DNA of 44,397 nt from an uncultured Methylobacillus sp. (GTDB lineage Bacteria > Pseudomonadota > Gammaproteobacteria > Burkholderiales > Methylophilaceae), in the NCBI GenBank assembly GCA_946481235.1, contig CAMLME010000001.1, positions 1-44,397 of the forward strand. The letters run 5' to 3'. Every line of letters starts with the position of its first letter. The first letter of the stretch is position 1. The translations under genes were made by a program, and so were the position numbers. This document shows positions 18,431-26,620 of this stretch, in pieces. The notes under the pieces are model-generated. The model was not told where the DNA came from, did not search any database, and saw nothing but the letters and a program-made list of their open reading frames with translations.

Positions 18431-18980
18431 TTGGCAGGCCGACCTGCGCCGCTACCCCGCCCCCCGCCCCTTTTTGAAGGAGCAGTCGCTGTGGGCGGTG
18501 TGGGTGTATCGCTTCGGACGGCGCATTGACCGCCTGCCGGAGGGGGGCCGCAAGAAACTGGCGACGGTGCTGTACTGGCTTCTTTTCCGCGTCGTCGAGA
18601 CGCTGCTGGCGACCAGCCTGCCGAAGTCGGCGGTGATTGGTCCGGGCCTGCGCGTGTGGCATTTCGGCGGCATTTTCATACATCCCGATGCGCACCTTGG
18701 CGCCAATTGCACCCTGCGTCAGGGCGTGACCATCGGCAACCGCATCGATGGCGGCCCGGTGCCGACAGTGGGCAACAACGTCGAGTTCGGCGCTTATGCG
18801 CAGGTGCTGGGCGGCATCCGTATCGGCAACGATTGCAAGATCGGCGCGATGTCGGTGGTGCTGTGCGATGTGCCTGACGGCTGCACCGCAGTCGGCGCAC
18901 CGGCCCGCATCATCCGGCCCGCGCTGCATAGCGTTGACGTGCCGCAGTTCGAGGCATCGATAGGGATCTCAGATGAATAA
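18414..18980 (+). CDS. Serine O-acetyltransferase-like hexapeptide-repeat protein
   Basis: A 188-residue left-handed beta-helix acyltransferase resembling EPS-locus CysE paralogues. It begins MSRDSDWQADLRRYP, has an N-terminal helical half (SLWAVWVYRFGRRIDRLPE) and a hexapeptide-repeat half: GLRVWHFGGIFIHPDAHLGANCTLRQGVTIGNRIDGGPVPTVGNNVEFGAYAQVLGGIRIGNDCKIGAMSVVLCDVPDGCTAVGAPARII. It probably O-acetylates a sugar or activated precursor. The frame opens at 18327 but that part lies in the polymerase gene; ATG 18414 is the natural start. It overlaps the following gene by 8 nt. Confidence 0.87.
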   Translation: MSRDSDWQADLRRYPAPRPFLKEQSLWAVWVYRFGRRIDRLPEGGRKKLATVLYWLLFRVVETLLATSLPKSAVIGPGLRVWHFGGIFIHPDAHLGANCTLRQGVTIGNRIDGGPVPTVGNNVEFGAYAQVLGGIRIGNDCKIGAMSVVLCDVPDGCTAVGAPARIIRPALHSVDVPQFEASIGISDE

Positions 18981-20229
18981 ACTAAATATCGCCTATTTCA
19001 TTAATCAATATCCCAAGGTCAGCCACAGTTTCATCCGGCGCGAGATTCTTGCGCTTGAGCGACAGGGTTTCAACGTCCAGCGTATCGCCTTGCGCGGCTG
19101 GGACGGCGACCTGGTGGACGTGGATGACCTGCGCGAGCGCGGCCAGACGCAATATGTGCTGCTGGAAGGCATCAGCGGCCTGCTGGTATCGGCGTTGCGT
19201 ATGATGGCTACGCATCCGCTGCGCTTTGCGGCCGCGTTGTGGGCGGCGTTGCGCATGGGCGTGCGGGCTGACCGCCCCATGCCGTACCACCTGATTTATC
19301 TGGCGGAAGCCTGCCGCATCGTGCCTTGGCTGGAAGCTTCCGGCGCACAGCATGTGCATGCGCATTTCGGCACCAATTCCGCCGAGGTGGTGATGCTGGC
19401 GAACCTGCTGGGTGGGCCAGACTACAGTTTCACCGTGCACGGGCCGGAGGAATTCGACAAGCCGGAATTCATCAAGCTGCGCGAGAAAGTCCGGCGCTCG
19501 GCATTCGTCGTCGCCATCAGTTCCTACGGCCGCAGTCAGTTGAGCCGATGGGTGGATTATGCCGACTGGCCGAAAATCAAGGTTGTGCATTGCGGGCTGG
19601 AGCCTGCATTCCACAAGGTCGCGCCGGTGCCGGTGCCTTCCTCTCCGCGGCTGGTGTGCGTCGGCCGTCTGTGCGAACAGAAAGGGCAGTTGCTGCTGGT
19701 GGAAGCCGTAGCGCTACTGGTACGCAAGGGCGTGGATGTTGAGGTGGTGCTCGCCGGCGACGGCGAAATGCGCGGCGAAATCGAGCAGCTGATCGCGCAG
19801 CGCAAGCTGCAAAAACATATCCGCATCACCGGCTGGATCAGCAGCGAGCAGGTGCGCAAGGAAATCCTGGCAGCCCGCGCGCTGGTACTGCCCAGCTTTG
19901 CCGAAGGCCTGCCGGTGGTGGTGATGGAAGCGATGGCGCTGCGCCGGCCGGTACTCACGACCTACGTCGCCGGCATTCCCGAGCTGATCGAATCCGGCAA
20001 GCACGGCTGGCTTTTCCCGGCGGGTGACGTCGAAGCGCTGGCCGCTGCGATGGAGGAACTCCTCGCCTTGCCGCTTGCAGCACTGGAGCAAATGGGCGAT
20101 GCCGCCTATCAGCGCGTACTGGAGCGGCATGACATCGACACCGAGGCGACCAAGCTGTCGCGGTTGTTCCATGCCGCCGCAGCGCCCGCTCCGCAGCAAA
20201 TTCTCGAAGAAAAGAAACGCTTCGTATGA
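18973..20229 (+). CDS. Family 4 glycosyltransferase
   Basis: A 418-residue GT-B retaining glycosyltransferase. The N-terminal domain begins NIAYFINQYPKVSHSFIRREILALERQGFNVQRIALRG; the linker side has HVHAHFGTNSAEVVMLA and YSFTVHGPEEFD. The C-terminal domain shows RLVCVGRLCEQKGQLLLVEAVALL and the donor-binding EX7E-type motif PSFAEGLPVVVMEAMALRRPVLTT. It should add a sugar to the lipid-linked repeat. ATG at 18973 overlaps the acetyltransferase gene, and its stop overlaps the next start as ATGA. Confidence 0.92.
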   Translation: MNKLNIAYFINQYPKVSHSFIRREILALERQGFNVQRIALRGWDGDLVDVDDLRERGQTQYVLLEGISGLLVSALRMMATHPLRFAAALWAALRMGVRADRPMPYHLIYLAEACRIVPWLEASGAQHVHAHFGTNSAEVVMLANLLGGPDYSFTVHGPEEFDKPEFIKLREKVRRSAFVVAISSYGRSQLSRWVDYADWPKIKVVHCGLEPAFHKVAPVPVPSSPRLVCVGRLCEQKGQLLLVEAVALLVRKGVDVEVVLAGDGEMRGEIEQLIAQRKLQKHIRITGWISSEQVRKEILAARALVLPSFAEGLPVVVMEAMALRRPVLTTYVAGIPELIESGKHGWLFPAGDVEALAAAMEELLALPLAALEQMGDAAYQRVLERHDIDTEATKLSRLFHAAAAPAPQQILEEKKRFV

Positions 20230-21407
20230 TGCTGATCCTGCAGATTGTTTTCGTGCTGCTGTGCCTGGTGCTCTTCGTGCCGGCTTTTGTCTTTGCCCTG
20301 CAAGTGGTACTGGCGCTGCCGATCTTCAAACGCAAGAGCCTCCTGTTCGGCGCCCGCCCGAAAATTGCGGTGCTGATGCCCGCCCATAACGAATCCGCCG
20401 GCATCGCGCGGCCGCTCAATGCCATCCAGATGCAGCTGCAACCGGGCGACCGCGTGCTGGTCGTCGCCGACAACTGCAACGACGACACCGCCGACATTGC
20501 GCGTGCCAACGGCGCGGAAGTGATCGTTCGCCACGACCCGGAAAAACGCGGCAAAGGCTATGCGCTCGATTTCGGCGTGCGGCACCTCGCAGCCCATCCG
20601 CCGGAAGTGGTGATCGTGGTCGATGCCGACTGCGTGGTACACGGCTATGCGCTCGACATGCTGGCGCGCCACGCGCTCGCCGTTTGCCGTCCGGTGCAGG
20701 CGCTGTACCTGATGCATTCGCCGGAGGGCGCCAGCCTCAAGACCAAGGTTGCCGAGTTCGCCTGGGCGGTCAAGAACTGGGCGCGGCCGCTGGGCTATCA
20801 CCATCTGGGCTTGCCCTGCCAGCTGATGGGAACCGGCATGGCGTTCCCCTGGCATCTCATCCAGCATGCCAACCTGGCCAGCGGCCATATCGTCGAAGAC
20901 CTCAAGCTCGGCCTCGATTTCGCGGCAGCAGGCTACGCCCCGCATTTTTGCCCGGGCGCGAAAGTGACCAGCGTGTTTCCCGCGAATAGCGAAGGCGAGC
21001 AATCGCAGCGCACCCGCTGGGAACATGGCCACCTCGGCATGCTGGCGCAGGAGGGCATGCCGCGTTTGAAACAAAGCCTGCGCACCCGCAATGGCGGCCT
21101 GCTGGCGCTGACGCTCGACCTCTGCGTGCCACCGCTGGCCTTGCTGGTCTTGTTGACCGCTGCATTGTGCGTTCTTGGCGGCGTGCTCTGGTTCCTGACC
21201 GGCGACCTCTGGCCGTGGGTACTCCCCCTGATCGACATGGCGCTGGTAGGCGGAGCAGTTTTCATCGCCTGGGCGCGCTTCGGCCGCAAGATACTTTCAT
21301 TGCCCAACCTGGCATACGCGCCGTTTTATGCGCTGAGCAAGATTCCCCTGTATCTGAAATTTCTTGTGCGTCGCCAAGTCGACTGGGTGCGATCGCGGCG
21401 CGATTGA
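20226..21407 (+). CDS. Membrane-bound family 2 glycosyltransferase (processive type)
   Basis: A 393-residue inner-membrane GT2. An N-terminal helix precedes the catalytic domain, which has KIAVLMPAHNESAGIARPL, VVADNCNDDTADIARANGA, VVIVVDADCVVHGYALDML and SQRTRWEHGHLGML, the last containing the QxxRW motif of BcsA/NodC-type enzymes. Two or three C-terminal membrane helices follow (LDLCVPPLALLVLLTAALCVLGGVLWFL). The motif set suits beta-glycosyl transfer from a UDP-sugar at the membrane. The start is coupled to the preceding gene by an ATGA overlap. Confidence 0.88.
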   Translation: MMLILQIVFVLLCLVLFVPAFVFALQVVLALPIFKRKSLLFGARPKIAVLMPAHNESAGIARPLNAIQMQLQPGDRVLVVADNCNDDTADIARANGAEVIVRHDPEKRGKGYALDFGVRHLAAHPPEVVIVVDADCVVHGYALDMLARHALAVCRPVQALYLMHSPEGASLKTKVAEFAWAVKNWARPLGYHHLGLPCQLMGTGMAFPWHLIQHANLASGHIVEDLKLGLDFAAAGYAPHFCPGAKVTSVFPANSEGEQSQRTRWEHGHLGMLAQEGMPRLKQSLRTRNGGLLALTLDLCVPPLALLVLLTAALCVLGGVLWFLTGDLWPWVLPLIDMALVGGAVFIAWARFGRKILSLPNLAYAPFYALSKIPLYLKFLVRRQVDWVRSRRD

Positions 21408-21416
21408 GGCCACGCG

Positions 21417-22502
21417 ATGTTCATCGGAATCCAGATCTTGCGGGGATTGGCGGCGGCGATGGTGGTGTGTCATCACTATCTCGCGTCGCAGGTCGAGCGG
21501 GGCGCCGAGGTCGGGCAGTGGGCACTGGAGTTCGGCGGTTCAGGCGTCGATATCTTCTTTGTGATCAGCGGCTTCATCATGATGATCACGCAGTCCGATC
21601 TTGCCGGCAAGGGACGGCAATACTCAGCCAAGCAGTTTCTCGCGCGCCGTCTGGTGCGCATTGCGCCGCTGTACTGGGTGCTTACGGCACTGGCATTCGG
21701 CCTCGCCTCGCTGGCCGGGGCGGCGGTGAATACCCAGATCGGCCTTGAGAAATTCCTGATGTCCATGCTGTTCCTGCCTTATAGCGAGCAGGCGATCTCG
21801 ATGAGTGCCGACGCGCATACCGCGTATGTGATTCCGATGGCATGGACGCTGACCTTCGAATGGTTCTTCTACCTGGTCTTTGCGACGGCGCTCGCTTTCG
21901 GGCTGCATTCCTATGCGCGGCTACGGTTCATCGCCACGGTATTCGTCGCGCTGGTCGTGATTGGCTTGCTGGCCCAGCCGCAGGCGCCAGTGTTGCAGGT
22001 GATGACCAGCCCTTTGCTCTTTGAATTTCTGCTCGGCTGCGGGGTGGCGGTGATTTACATGAAGGGCCTGCGCCTGAAAACGGAATTTGCCGTGCTGCTG
22101 GCGGTGATCGGAGTGGCGGTGCTCGTCAACCAGCTGCACGGCTCGGTTTTCGAACGGACCGCGATCTGGGGCCTGGCCGCATTCGCCCTGATTTCCGCAG
22201 CGGCGCTCGGGGAGCGAGAAATTCGACCGACTTTTGCGATCCGGCCTTTCGCGCGGCTGGGGGATATTTCCTATTCGTTGTATCTCGCGCATTTTTTTAC
22301 GCTGGCGCTGTTCGTGCGGATACAGGATCGCGTCCCCGTCCTGAATGACAGCTTTGGCGTGCCGGCGATCGTGGCTTTTGCGCTGCTGAATATCTTGGTG
22401 GCTGAATTGTGCTATCGCTTCATCGAGGATCCGGCACGCAAATTCTTCGCCAGGGCGGATTTCGCCTGGCTGGGTTCGAAACGCAAGGTGACCGAGCCGT
22501 GA
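21417..22502 (+). CDS. Acyltransferase 3 family membrane protein (first of three)
   Basis: A 361-residue integral-membrane acyltransferase with about ten helices. The N-terminus GIQILRGLAAAMVVCHHYLAS contains the conserved RG-LAA and the catalytic-type His in the first helix. GGSGVDIFFVISGFIMMI and QFLARRLVRIAPLYWVLTAL are the next family blocks. Members transfer acetyl or other acyl groups from cytoplasmic donors to extracytoplasmic sugars. Its TGA overlaps the GTG start of the next acyltransferase. Confidence 0.9.
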   Translation: MFIGIQILRGLAAAMVVCHHYLASQVERGAEVGQWALEFGGSGVDIFFVISGFIMMITQSDLAGKGRQYSAKQFLARRLVRIAPLYWVLTALAFGLASLAGAAVNTQIGLEKFLMSMLFLPYSEQAISMSADAHTAYVIPMAWTLTFEWFFYLVFATALAFGLHSYARLRFIATVFVALVVIGLLAQPQAPVLQVMTSPLLFEFLLGCGVAVIYMKGLRLKTEFAVLLAVIGVAVLVNQLHGSVFERTAIWGLAAFALISAAALGEREIRPTFAIRPFARLGDISYSLYLAHFFTLALFVRIQDRVPVLNDSFGVPAIVAFALLNILVAELCYRFIEDPARKFFARADFAWLGSKRKVTEP

Positions 22503-23539
22503 ATACGGTACAACGGCATGCCTGGGTGGATTACGCCAAGGGCATCGGCATCCTGCTGGTGGTCTACGGGCACATCGCGCGCGGCGTTTATTCCGCAGGC
22601 ATCGAGTTCGACGAGCAGTGGTTCAAGCTCGTGGACAGCGTCATCTACACGTTTCATATGCCCTTGTTTTTCTTCCTGTCGGGGCTGTTTTTCCATAATT
22701 CGCTGAAGAAACGCGGGGGCGCCGAAATGGTCGCCAGCAAAGCCGACACCATCCTGTATCCCTATATCCTCTGGTCGCTTTTGCAGGGGTTCGTGGAGCT
22801 GATCTTTTCGCGCTATACCAACGATGTCGTGTTCTTCGAGGACGTGGTCAACCTGCTGGAACCGCGCGCGCAATTCTGGTTCCTGTTTGCGCTGTTCATG
22901 ATCACGGTGGTGGCCATTCCCATCTATGCTGCATTGCAGCGGCGGCTGTTTCTCGCCGTCGTGCTGTTTTCCGGGGCGGTGTTTGTGTTCCAGCAATCCC
23001 TGCCGGAATTTTTCCACTCCGATTATCTGTATGCGTGGTTCGTGTTTTTTGCTTTCGGCGTCTGGTTCAACGAAATAAAGCAGACGTTCCTGGAGCGGGC
23101 CAACATGCTCGTCCTGCCGTTTTTTTTCCTGTTCGTATTCAGCCAATGGCTGTTCCACGGCTATTTCCAGATGACGCATGAAGACATGGGGGCGGGCATG
23201 CTGGTGCTGGCGATGATCGCCATCCTCTTCGTCGTACTGCTTTCCCATGCGCTTGCACGCTATCCCAACCGCTACCTGCTGACCATCGGCTATTCGTCGA
23301 TGGCGATCTACCTGATGCACGTGCTGGCGGGAAGCGGGGTGCGGGTGCTGCTGCAGAAGGTGCTGCATATCGAGAACCTGTACGCGCATTTGGCGCTGGG
23401 ATTCTCGTTAGCGGTGTTGATCCCAGTCGGTATTTTGAAGTTGTGTCGACGCTGGAACCTGATGTTCCTGATTGAAGCGCCAGAGAAAGTCTCGGGGCAA
23501 TACTGGTACCAGAAAAAGCTGGGTACCAGAGTCGCATAA
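22499..23539 (+). CDS. Acyltransferase 3 family membrane protein (second of three)
   Basis: About 346 residues with ten membrane segments. It begins HAWVDYAKGIGILLVVYGHIARGVY, the WVDYAKGIGI-H pattern of the OatA/fucose-4-O-acetylase-like branch, followed by FHMPLFFFLSGLFFHNSLKKRG and YILWSLLQGFVELIF. It is clearly diverged from both neighbours, so it probably acylates a different position or sugar. The frame is open from 22409, but GTG at 22499, overlapping the upstream TGA as GTGA, puts the family motif at the right place. Confidence 0.88.
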   Translation: MNTVQRHAWVDYAKGIGILLVVYGHIARGVYSAGIEFDEQWFKLVDSVIYTFHMPLFFFLSGLFFHNSLKKRGGAEMVASKADTILYPYILWSLLQGFVELIFSRYTNDVVFFEDVVNLLEPRAQFWFLFALFMITVVAIPIYAALQRRLFLAVVLFSGAVFVFQQSLPEFFHSDYLYAWFVFFAFGVWFNEIKQTFLERANMLVLPFFFLFVFSQWLFHGYFQMTHEDMGAGMLVLAMIAILFVVLLSHALARYPNRYLLTIGYSSMAIYLMHVLAGSGVRVLLQKVLHIENLYAHLALGFSLAVLIPVGILKLCRRWNLMFLIEAPEKVSGQYWYQKKLGTRVA

Positions 23540-23605
23540 AGGCGGCGCTTGAAGGCGCGGCCATGAATTAAGAGCCTGCTGAATGGGCTCTGCAGAGGAA
23601 GCGTC

Positions 23606-24598
23606 ATGGAAAGAGATCGATTCAATGTGCTGGACGGATGGCGCGGCATCAGTATTTTGCTGGTATTGGCGACACATTTATTACCCCTTGGGCCGCATGC
23701 CTGGAAGCTGAATATCTCCGCCGGCATACTCGGCATGGTTTTCTTCTTCGTGCTGTCGGGGTTCCTGGTCACGCATTTCCTGCTGACCCGCTACGGCCTG
23801 GTGGATTTCCTGATCCGGCGGTTTTTCCGCATCCTGCCGCTTGCGTGGCTCTACATGACACTGATGTTCCTGATCTCGCCGGTAACGCTGGAGGTCTGGC
23901 TCGCGCATTTCATGTTCTATATCAATTATCCGCCCGAGAGATTCGTCGACACGACGCCGCATATATGGTCACTATGCGTCGAAATCCATTTCTATCTCGG
24001 TATGGCGATCCTGGTCGGGATGTTCAACAAGCGCGGCTTATTGCTGATTCCTGCCTTGCTCATCGCGTTTACCCTGTTCCGTGCGACGAATGGCGTGCAT
24101 TACTCGATCATGACGCATTTCCGCATCGATGAAATCCTGGCCGGCGCCATGCTTGCCTTGATTTACAACGATAAGCTGAGCGGTGCATTCAAGATATTCC
24201 TGAGCCATGCAAGTTTTCCGGTCTCGTTTGTCCTGCTGTTGATTTCCTGCCATCCCGACGGTGGCTTCCTGTGTTACCTGCGGCCCTATTTTGCTGCCAT
24301 CCTGGTGGGGTCTACGTTGTTCAACCCGCAGACCCGGGTGGCCGGGCTGCTGCAACATAAGGTTCTGCTCTACATTGCCACCATCTCCTTCGCGCTGTAT
24401 GTGATCCATCCCTTCCTGATGACGACGTGGCTGGGTAGCGGCGACGACCTGGAGAAATACGCGAAGCGTCCCCTGTTATTTGCGCTGCTGTTCCTCAGCG
24501 CGCATGTATCAACCTTTTACTACGAGCAAAAGTGGATTGCGCTCGGTAAAAGGCTTTCTTCAAAACTTCGCGTAGGAGTCTCTCTTGAACTCAAATAA
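23606..24598 (+). CDS. Acyltransferase 3 family membrane protein (third of three)
   Basis: A 330-residue OafA-like membrane acyltransferase. It opens NVLDGWRGISILLVLATHLLPLGPHAW, the D-WRGI-...-H signature, and continues GMVFFFVLSGFLVTHFLL and DFLIRRFFRILPLAWLYMTLM. It has about ten helices and no periplasmic SGNH domain. It follows the second acyltransferase after a 66-nt gap and has its own GAGGAAG ribosome-binding site. The stop overlaps the TTG start of the next gene by 14 nt. The acyl group and target are unknown. Confidence 0.9.
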   Translation: MERDRFNVLDGWRGISILLVLATHLLPLGPHAWKLNISAGILGMVFFFVLSGFLVTHFLLTRYGLVDFLIRRFFRILPLAWLYMTLMFLISPVTLEVWLAHFMFYINYPPERFVDTTPHIWSLCVEIHFYLGMAILVGMFNKRGLLLIPALLIAFTLFRATNGVHYSIMTHFRIDEILAGAMLALIYNDKLSGAFKIFLSHASFPVSFVLLLISCHPDGGFLCYLRPYFAAILVGSTLFNPQTRVAGLLQHKVLLYIATISFALYVIHPFLMTTWLGSGDDLEKYAKRPLLFALLFLSAHVSTFYYEQKWIALGKRLSSKLRVGVSLELK

Positions 24599-25568
24599 AA
24601 AACTTATCCTATCCGCGCTGATGGCGGTGCCGCTGGCTGTTTCGGCGGAAACCGTCATTACCGATGCCGTATTCGCACCCACCAGTTTCTGGTACACGCC
24701 GATTCCTGCAACGGTGCCGCTGCATTCCAATTCGGCCAATTTTGTAAAGGAAATCCTGCGGCAAAAGGCGGCCAACTATGGCACGGTCACTATCAATACC
24801 AAGGAATATACAAGCCCGGTTTACATTGCAGGGTCCGGGGCGCCGACGGTCAAGGTTACGCAATGGGATTGCCAGAAAAAAGGCTATTCGGATAGCAGCC
24901 TGGCCGAACAGTGGGCGGCAGTGCCCATACCCGGCTATGCCGTGCAATCCAAAGGTACCGATGGCGAGATGACCATCTACCAGCCTTCGACCGATACGGT
25001 CTGGGAATTCTGGCAGGCCAAAAAAGTCGACGGAAAGTGGATGGCCTGTTGGGGTGGACGCATCCAGAATGCCAAGGCCAGCAATGGCGTGTTCTACAAG
25101 CATTACGGTACCACGGCCACAAGCTTGCCTTTTCTAGGCGGACAGATCACCGCCGAGGAATTGCAGCGCGGCGAGATCAAGCATGCGATCGGCTTCTCTG
25201 TGGTCGATGCCGAAGACAAGAGCATTTATTCCTGGCCAGCCAACCGCTCGGATGGAGTCAATCCTACTTATGCTGCCAATCGCATCCCGGAAGGATTGCG
25301 CTTCCGGCTCGATCCCGCAGTCAATGTCGATGCGCTGCCGATGAGCCGGGCTGGCAAGATCATCGCCAAGGCGGCACAGAAGTACGGTTTCGTGGTCTGG
25401 GATCGTTCGGGAGCATTGGCATTGCGCGCGCAGAATGCCGTTTCGTATACTGCGCTGGGCCAGTCCGATCCCTACCCGTCGCTGTTCGGCGGCCATCCCA
25501 ACTATGCGGTGCTGAATGGTTTCCCATGGGACAAGCTGCAGTTTCTCCCCATGCATTATGGCCAGTAA
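24585..25568 (+). CDS. Secreted protein of unknown function in the EPS locus
   Basis: A 327-residue protein I cannot place in a named family. It starts at TTG 24585 with GTAGGAG seven nt upstream and has a signal peptide (MNSNKKLILSALMAVPLAVSA). The mature part begins FAPTSFWYTPIPATVPLHSNSANFVKEIL, a FW-TPIP motif I recall from unannotated secreted proteins. It continues with GTDGEMTIYQPSTDTVWEFWQAKKVDGKWMACWGGRI, HAIGFSVVDAEDKSIYSWPANRSDG and a C-terminal FPWDKLQFLP. Two Cys (in WDCQ and MACWG) could form a disulphide. The many aromatic residues suit carbohydrate binding. A periplasmic or extracellular polysaccharide-modifying or -cleaving enzyme is a guess from context. Confidence 0.8.
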   Translation: MNSNKKLILSALMAVPLAVSAETVITDAVFAPTSFWYTPIPATVPLHSNSANFVKEILRQKAANYGTVTINTKEYTSPVYIAGSGAPTVKVTQWDCQKKGYSDSSLAEQWAAVPIPGYAVQSKGTDGEMTIYQPSTDTVWEFWQAKKVDGKWMACWGGRIQNAKASNGVFYKHYGTTATSLPFLGGQITAEELQRGEIKHAIGFSVVDAEDKSIYSWPANRSDGVNPTYAANRIPEGLRFRLDPAVNVDALPMSRAGKIIAKAAQKYGFVVWDRSGALALRAQNAVSYTALGQSDPYPSLFGGHPNYAVLNGFPWDKLQFLPMHYGQ

Positions 25569-25619
25569 CTGGCCTTTAGCCCTCCACAACAGCGGACAGA
25601 AATCATTGGAAATGGGTTC

Positions 25620-25637
25620 TGTCTGCATCCTGAGACA
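25620..25637. promoter_or_regulatory. Enhancer-like dyad TGTCT-N8-AGACA upstream of the wecG-type gene
   Basis: TGTCT (25620-25624), 8-nt spacer, AGACA (25633-25637), extended to TCTGTCT...AGACAGA. Its centre is 153.5 bp upstream of the -12 C of the sigma-54 promoter at 25768-25783, exactly the distance seen at epsA. Confidence 0.68.
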
Positions 25638-25674
25638 GACTTAATCAATATAAATCAGTGACTTATCGTGATTG

Positions 25675-25716
25675 ATGGGGTTGATGTCGTTGTGAGGCGA
25701 CGGAAACCCCATTTTT
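25675..25716 (+). terminator. Probable terminator after the secreted-protein gene
   Basis: ATGGGGTT (25675-25682) pairs with AACCCCAT (25705-25712). The 22-nt loop contains a second small stem, GTCG/CGAC. T residues follow to 25716. It would separate the plus-strand EPS arm from the wecG operon. Confidence 0.6.
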
Positions 25717-25748
25717 GATATTAGATAGATCGGGTTATTTTCCTTATT

Positions 25749-25761
25749 AATCAGCATCTTG
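25749..25761 (+). promoter_or_regulatory. IHF-like site upstream of the wecG-type gene
   Basis: AATCAGCATCTTG matches WATCAANNNNTTR with one mismatch (G for the last A of the core). It ends 6 nt before the -24 box, the same gap as at epsA. Confidence 0.5.
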
Positions 25762-25767
25762 TTCTGA

Positions 25768-25783
25768 TGGCACGCGGATTGCT
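25768..25783 (+). promoter_or_regulatory. Sigma-54 promoter of the wecG-galE-galU-epsL operon
   Basis: TGGCACGCGGATTGCT matches TGGCACG-N4-TTGCW at every fixed position. Predicted start is near 25794. That leaves a short leader with a GGAAGGA ribosome-binding site before the start codon of the transferase gene. Confidence 0.87.
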
Positions 25784-25825
25784 ACATCATGTAACGATAT
25801 AGCTGACTTGGAAGGAATTTTGAAA

Positions 25826-26611
25826 TTGAGCCTGGGTAAGGTCGTTCCTATTGCTGGCTTCCCCGTCCACGAAGCAACACCGCAGGATCTGGCGATCCAT
25901 CTTTTATCCGTATTGCGGCAGCACGAAAAAATCTCACTGCTGTTTGCCAATAGCAACTTTGTCGTCAAGTGCAAAGCGCTTCTGGGGCGCATGTACAACG
26001 ACAGCGTGCTCATCGTCAACGATGGTGTTGGCCTGGATATCGTTGCCAAATTCATGCGCGGCCGTGCGTTCAAGGCCAACCTGAACGGTACCGACTTCAC
26101 TCCCTACCTTTTCCGCGAATCCTCCCGCCCGTTGCGCGTTTTCATGCTGGGCGCGAAGCCGGAAATCGTGGAAAAGGCCGTCAATTACGTTGAACAGCAA
26201 CTGGGGCAGGTGGTGGTCGGCTACTGCGATGGTTATAGCGGCCTGCGCGACAGCGATGAAATCATTGCCCGCATCAATGCTTCCGAGGCCGAAGTCCTGC
26301 TGGTTGCGCTGGGCAATCCGCTGCAGGAGGAGTGGATACTCAACCACCGCGATGCGCTGGACGTCGGTGTCGTCACTGGCGTGGGTGCGCTCTTCGATTT
26401 CTGGGCAGGCAACAAGCCGCGAGCGCCTGCACTTATCCAGAAAATGCGGATGGAGTGGTTCTATCGGCTATGCCATGAACCGCGACGATTGCTGCGCCGG
26501 TATACGCTCGACATGCTGGTGTTTTTTGCGCAGTGCCTCAAGTACCGCAAAGGCCCGGATATCAAAGAAATTTCTGATGCAACGTCCAAACCGGTCATTG
26601 AAAACTCATAA
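25826..26611 (+). CDS. WecG/TagA/CpsF family glycosyltransferase
   Basis: A 261-residue GT26-family enzyme. Signatures are LLFANSNFVVKCKALLGRMYNDSVLIVNDGVGLDIVAKFMRG, LNGTDFTPYLF, RVFMLGAKPEIVEKAVNYVEQQL, VLLVALGNPLQEEWI and VGALFDFWAGNKPRAPALIQKMRMEWFYRLCHEPRRLLRRY. Family members add ManNAcA, ManNAc, glucose or similar sugars to a lipid-linked acceptor. The frame opens with TTG at 25808, but GGAAGGA at 25810-25816 and the promoter's predicted start near 25794 favour the TTG at 25826 (25820 is possible). First gene of a sigma-54 operon. Confidence 0.88.
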   Translation: MSLGKVVPIAGFPVHEATPQDLAIHLLSVLRQHEKISLLFANSNFVVKCKALLGRMYNDSVLIVNDGVGLDIVAKFMRGRAFKANLNGTDFTPYLFRESSRPLRVFMLGAKPEIVEKAVNYVEQQLGQVVVGYCDGYSGLRDSDEIIARINASEAEVLLVALGNPLQEEWILNHRDALDVGVVTGVGALFDFWAGNKPRAPALIQKMRMEWFYRLCHEPRRLLRRYTLDMLVFFAQCLKYRKGPDIKEISDATSKPVIENS

Positions 26612-26620
26612 GGATCAAGT

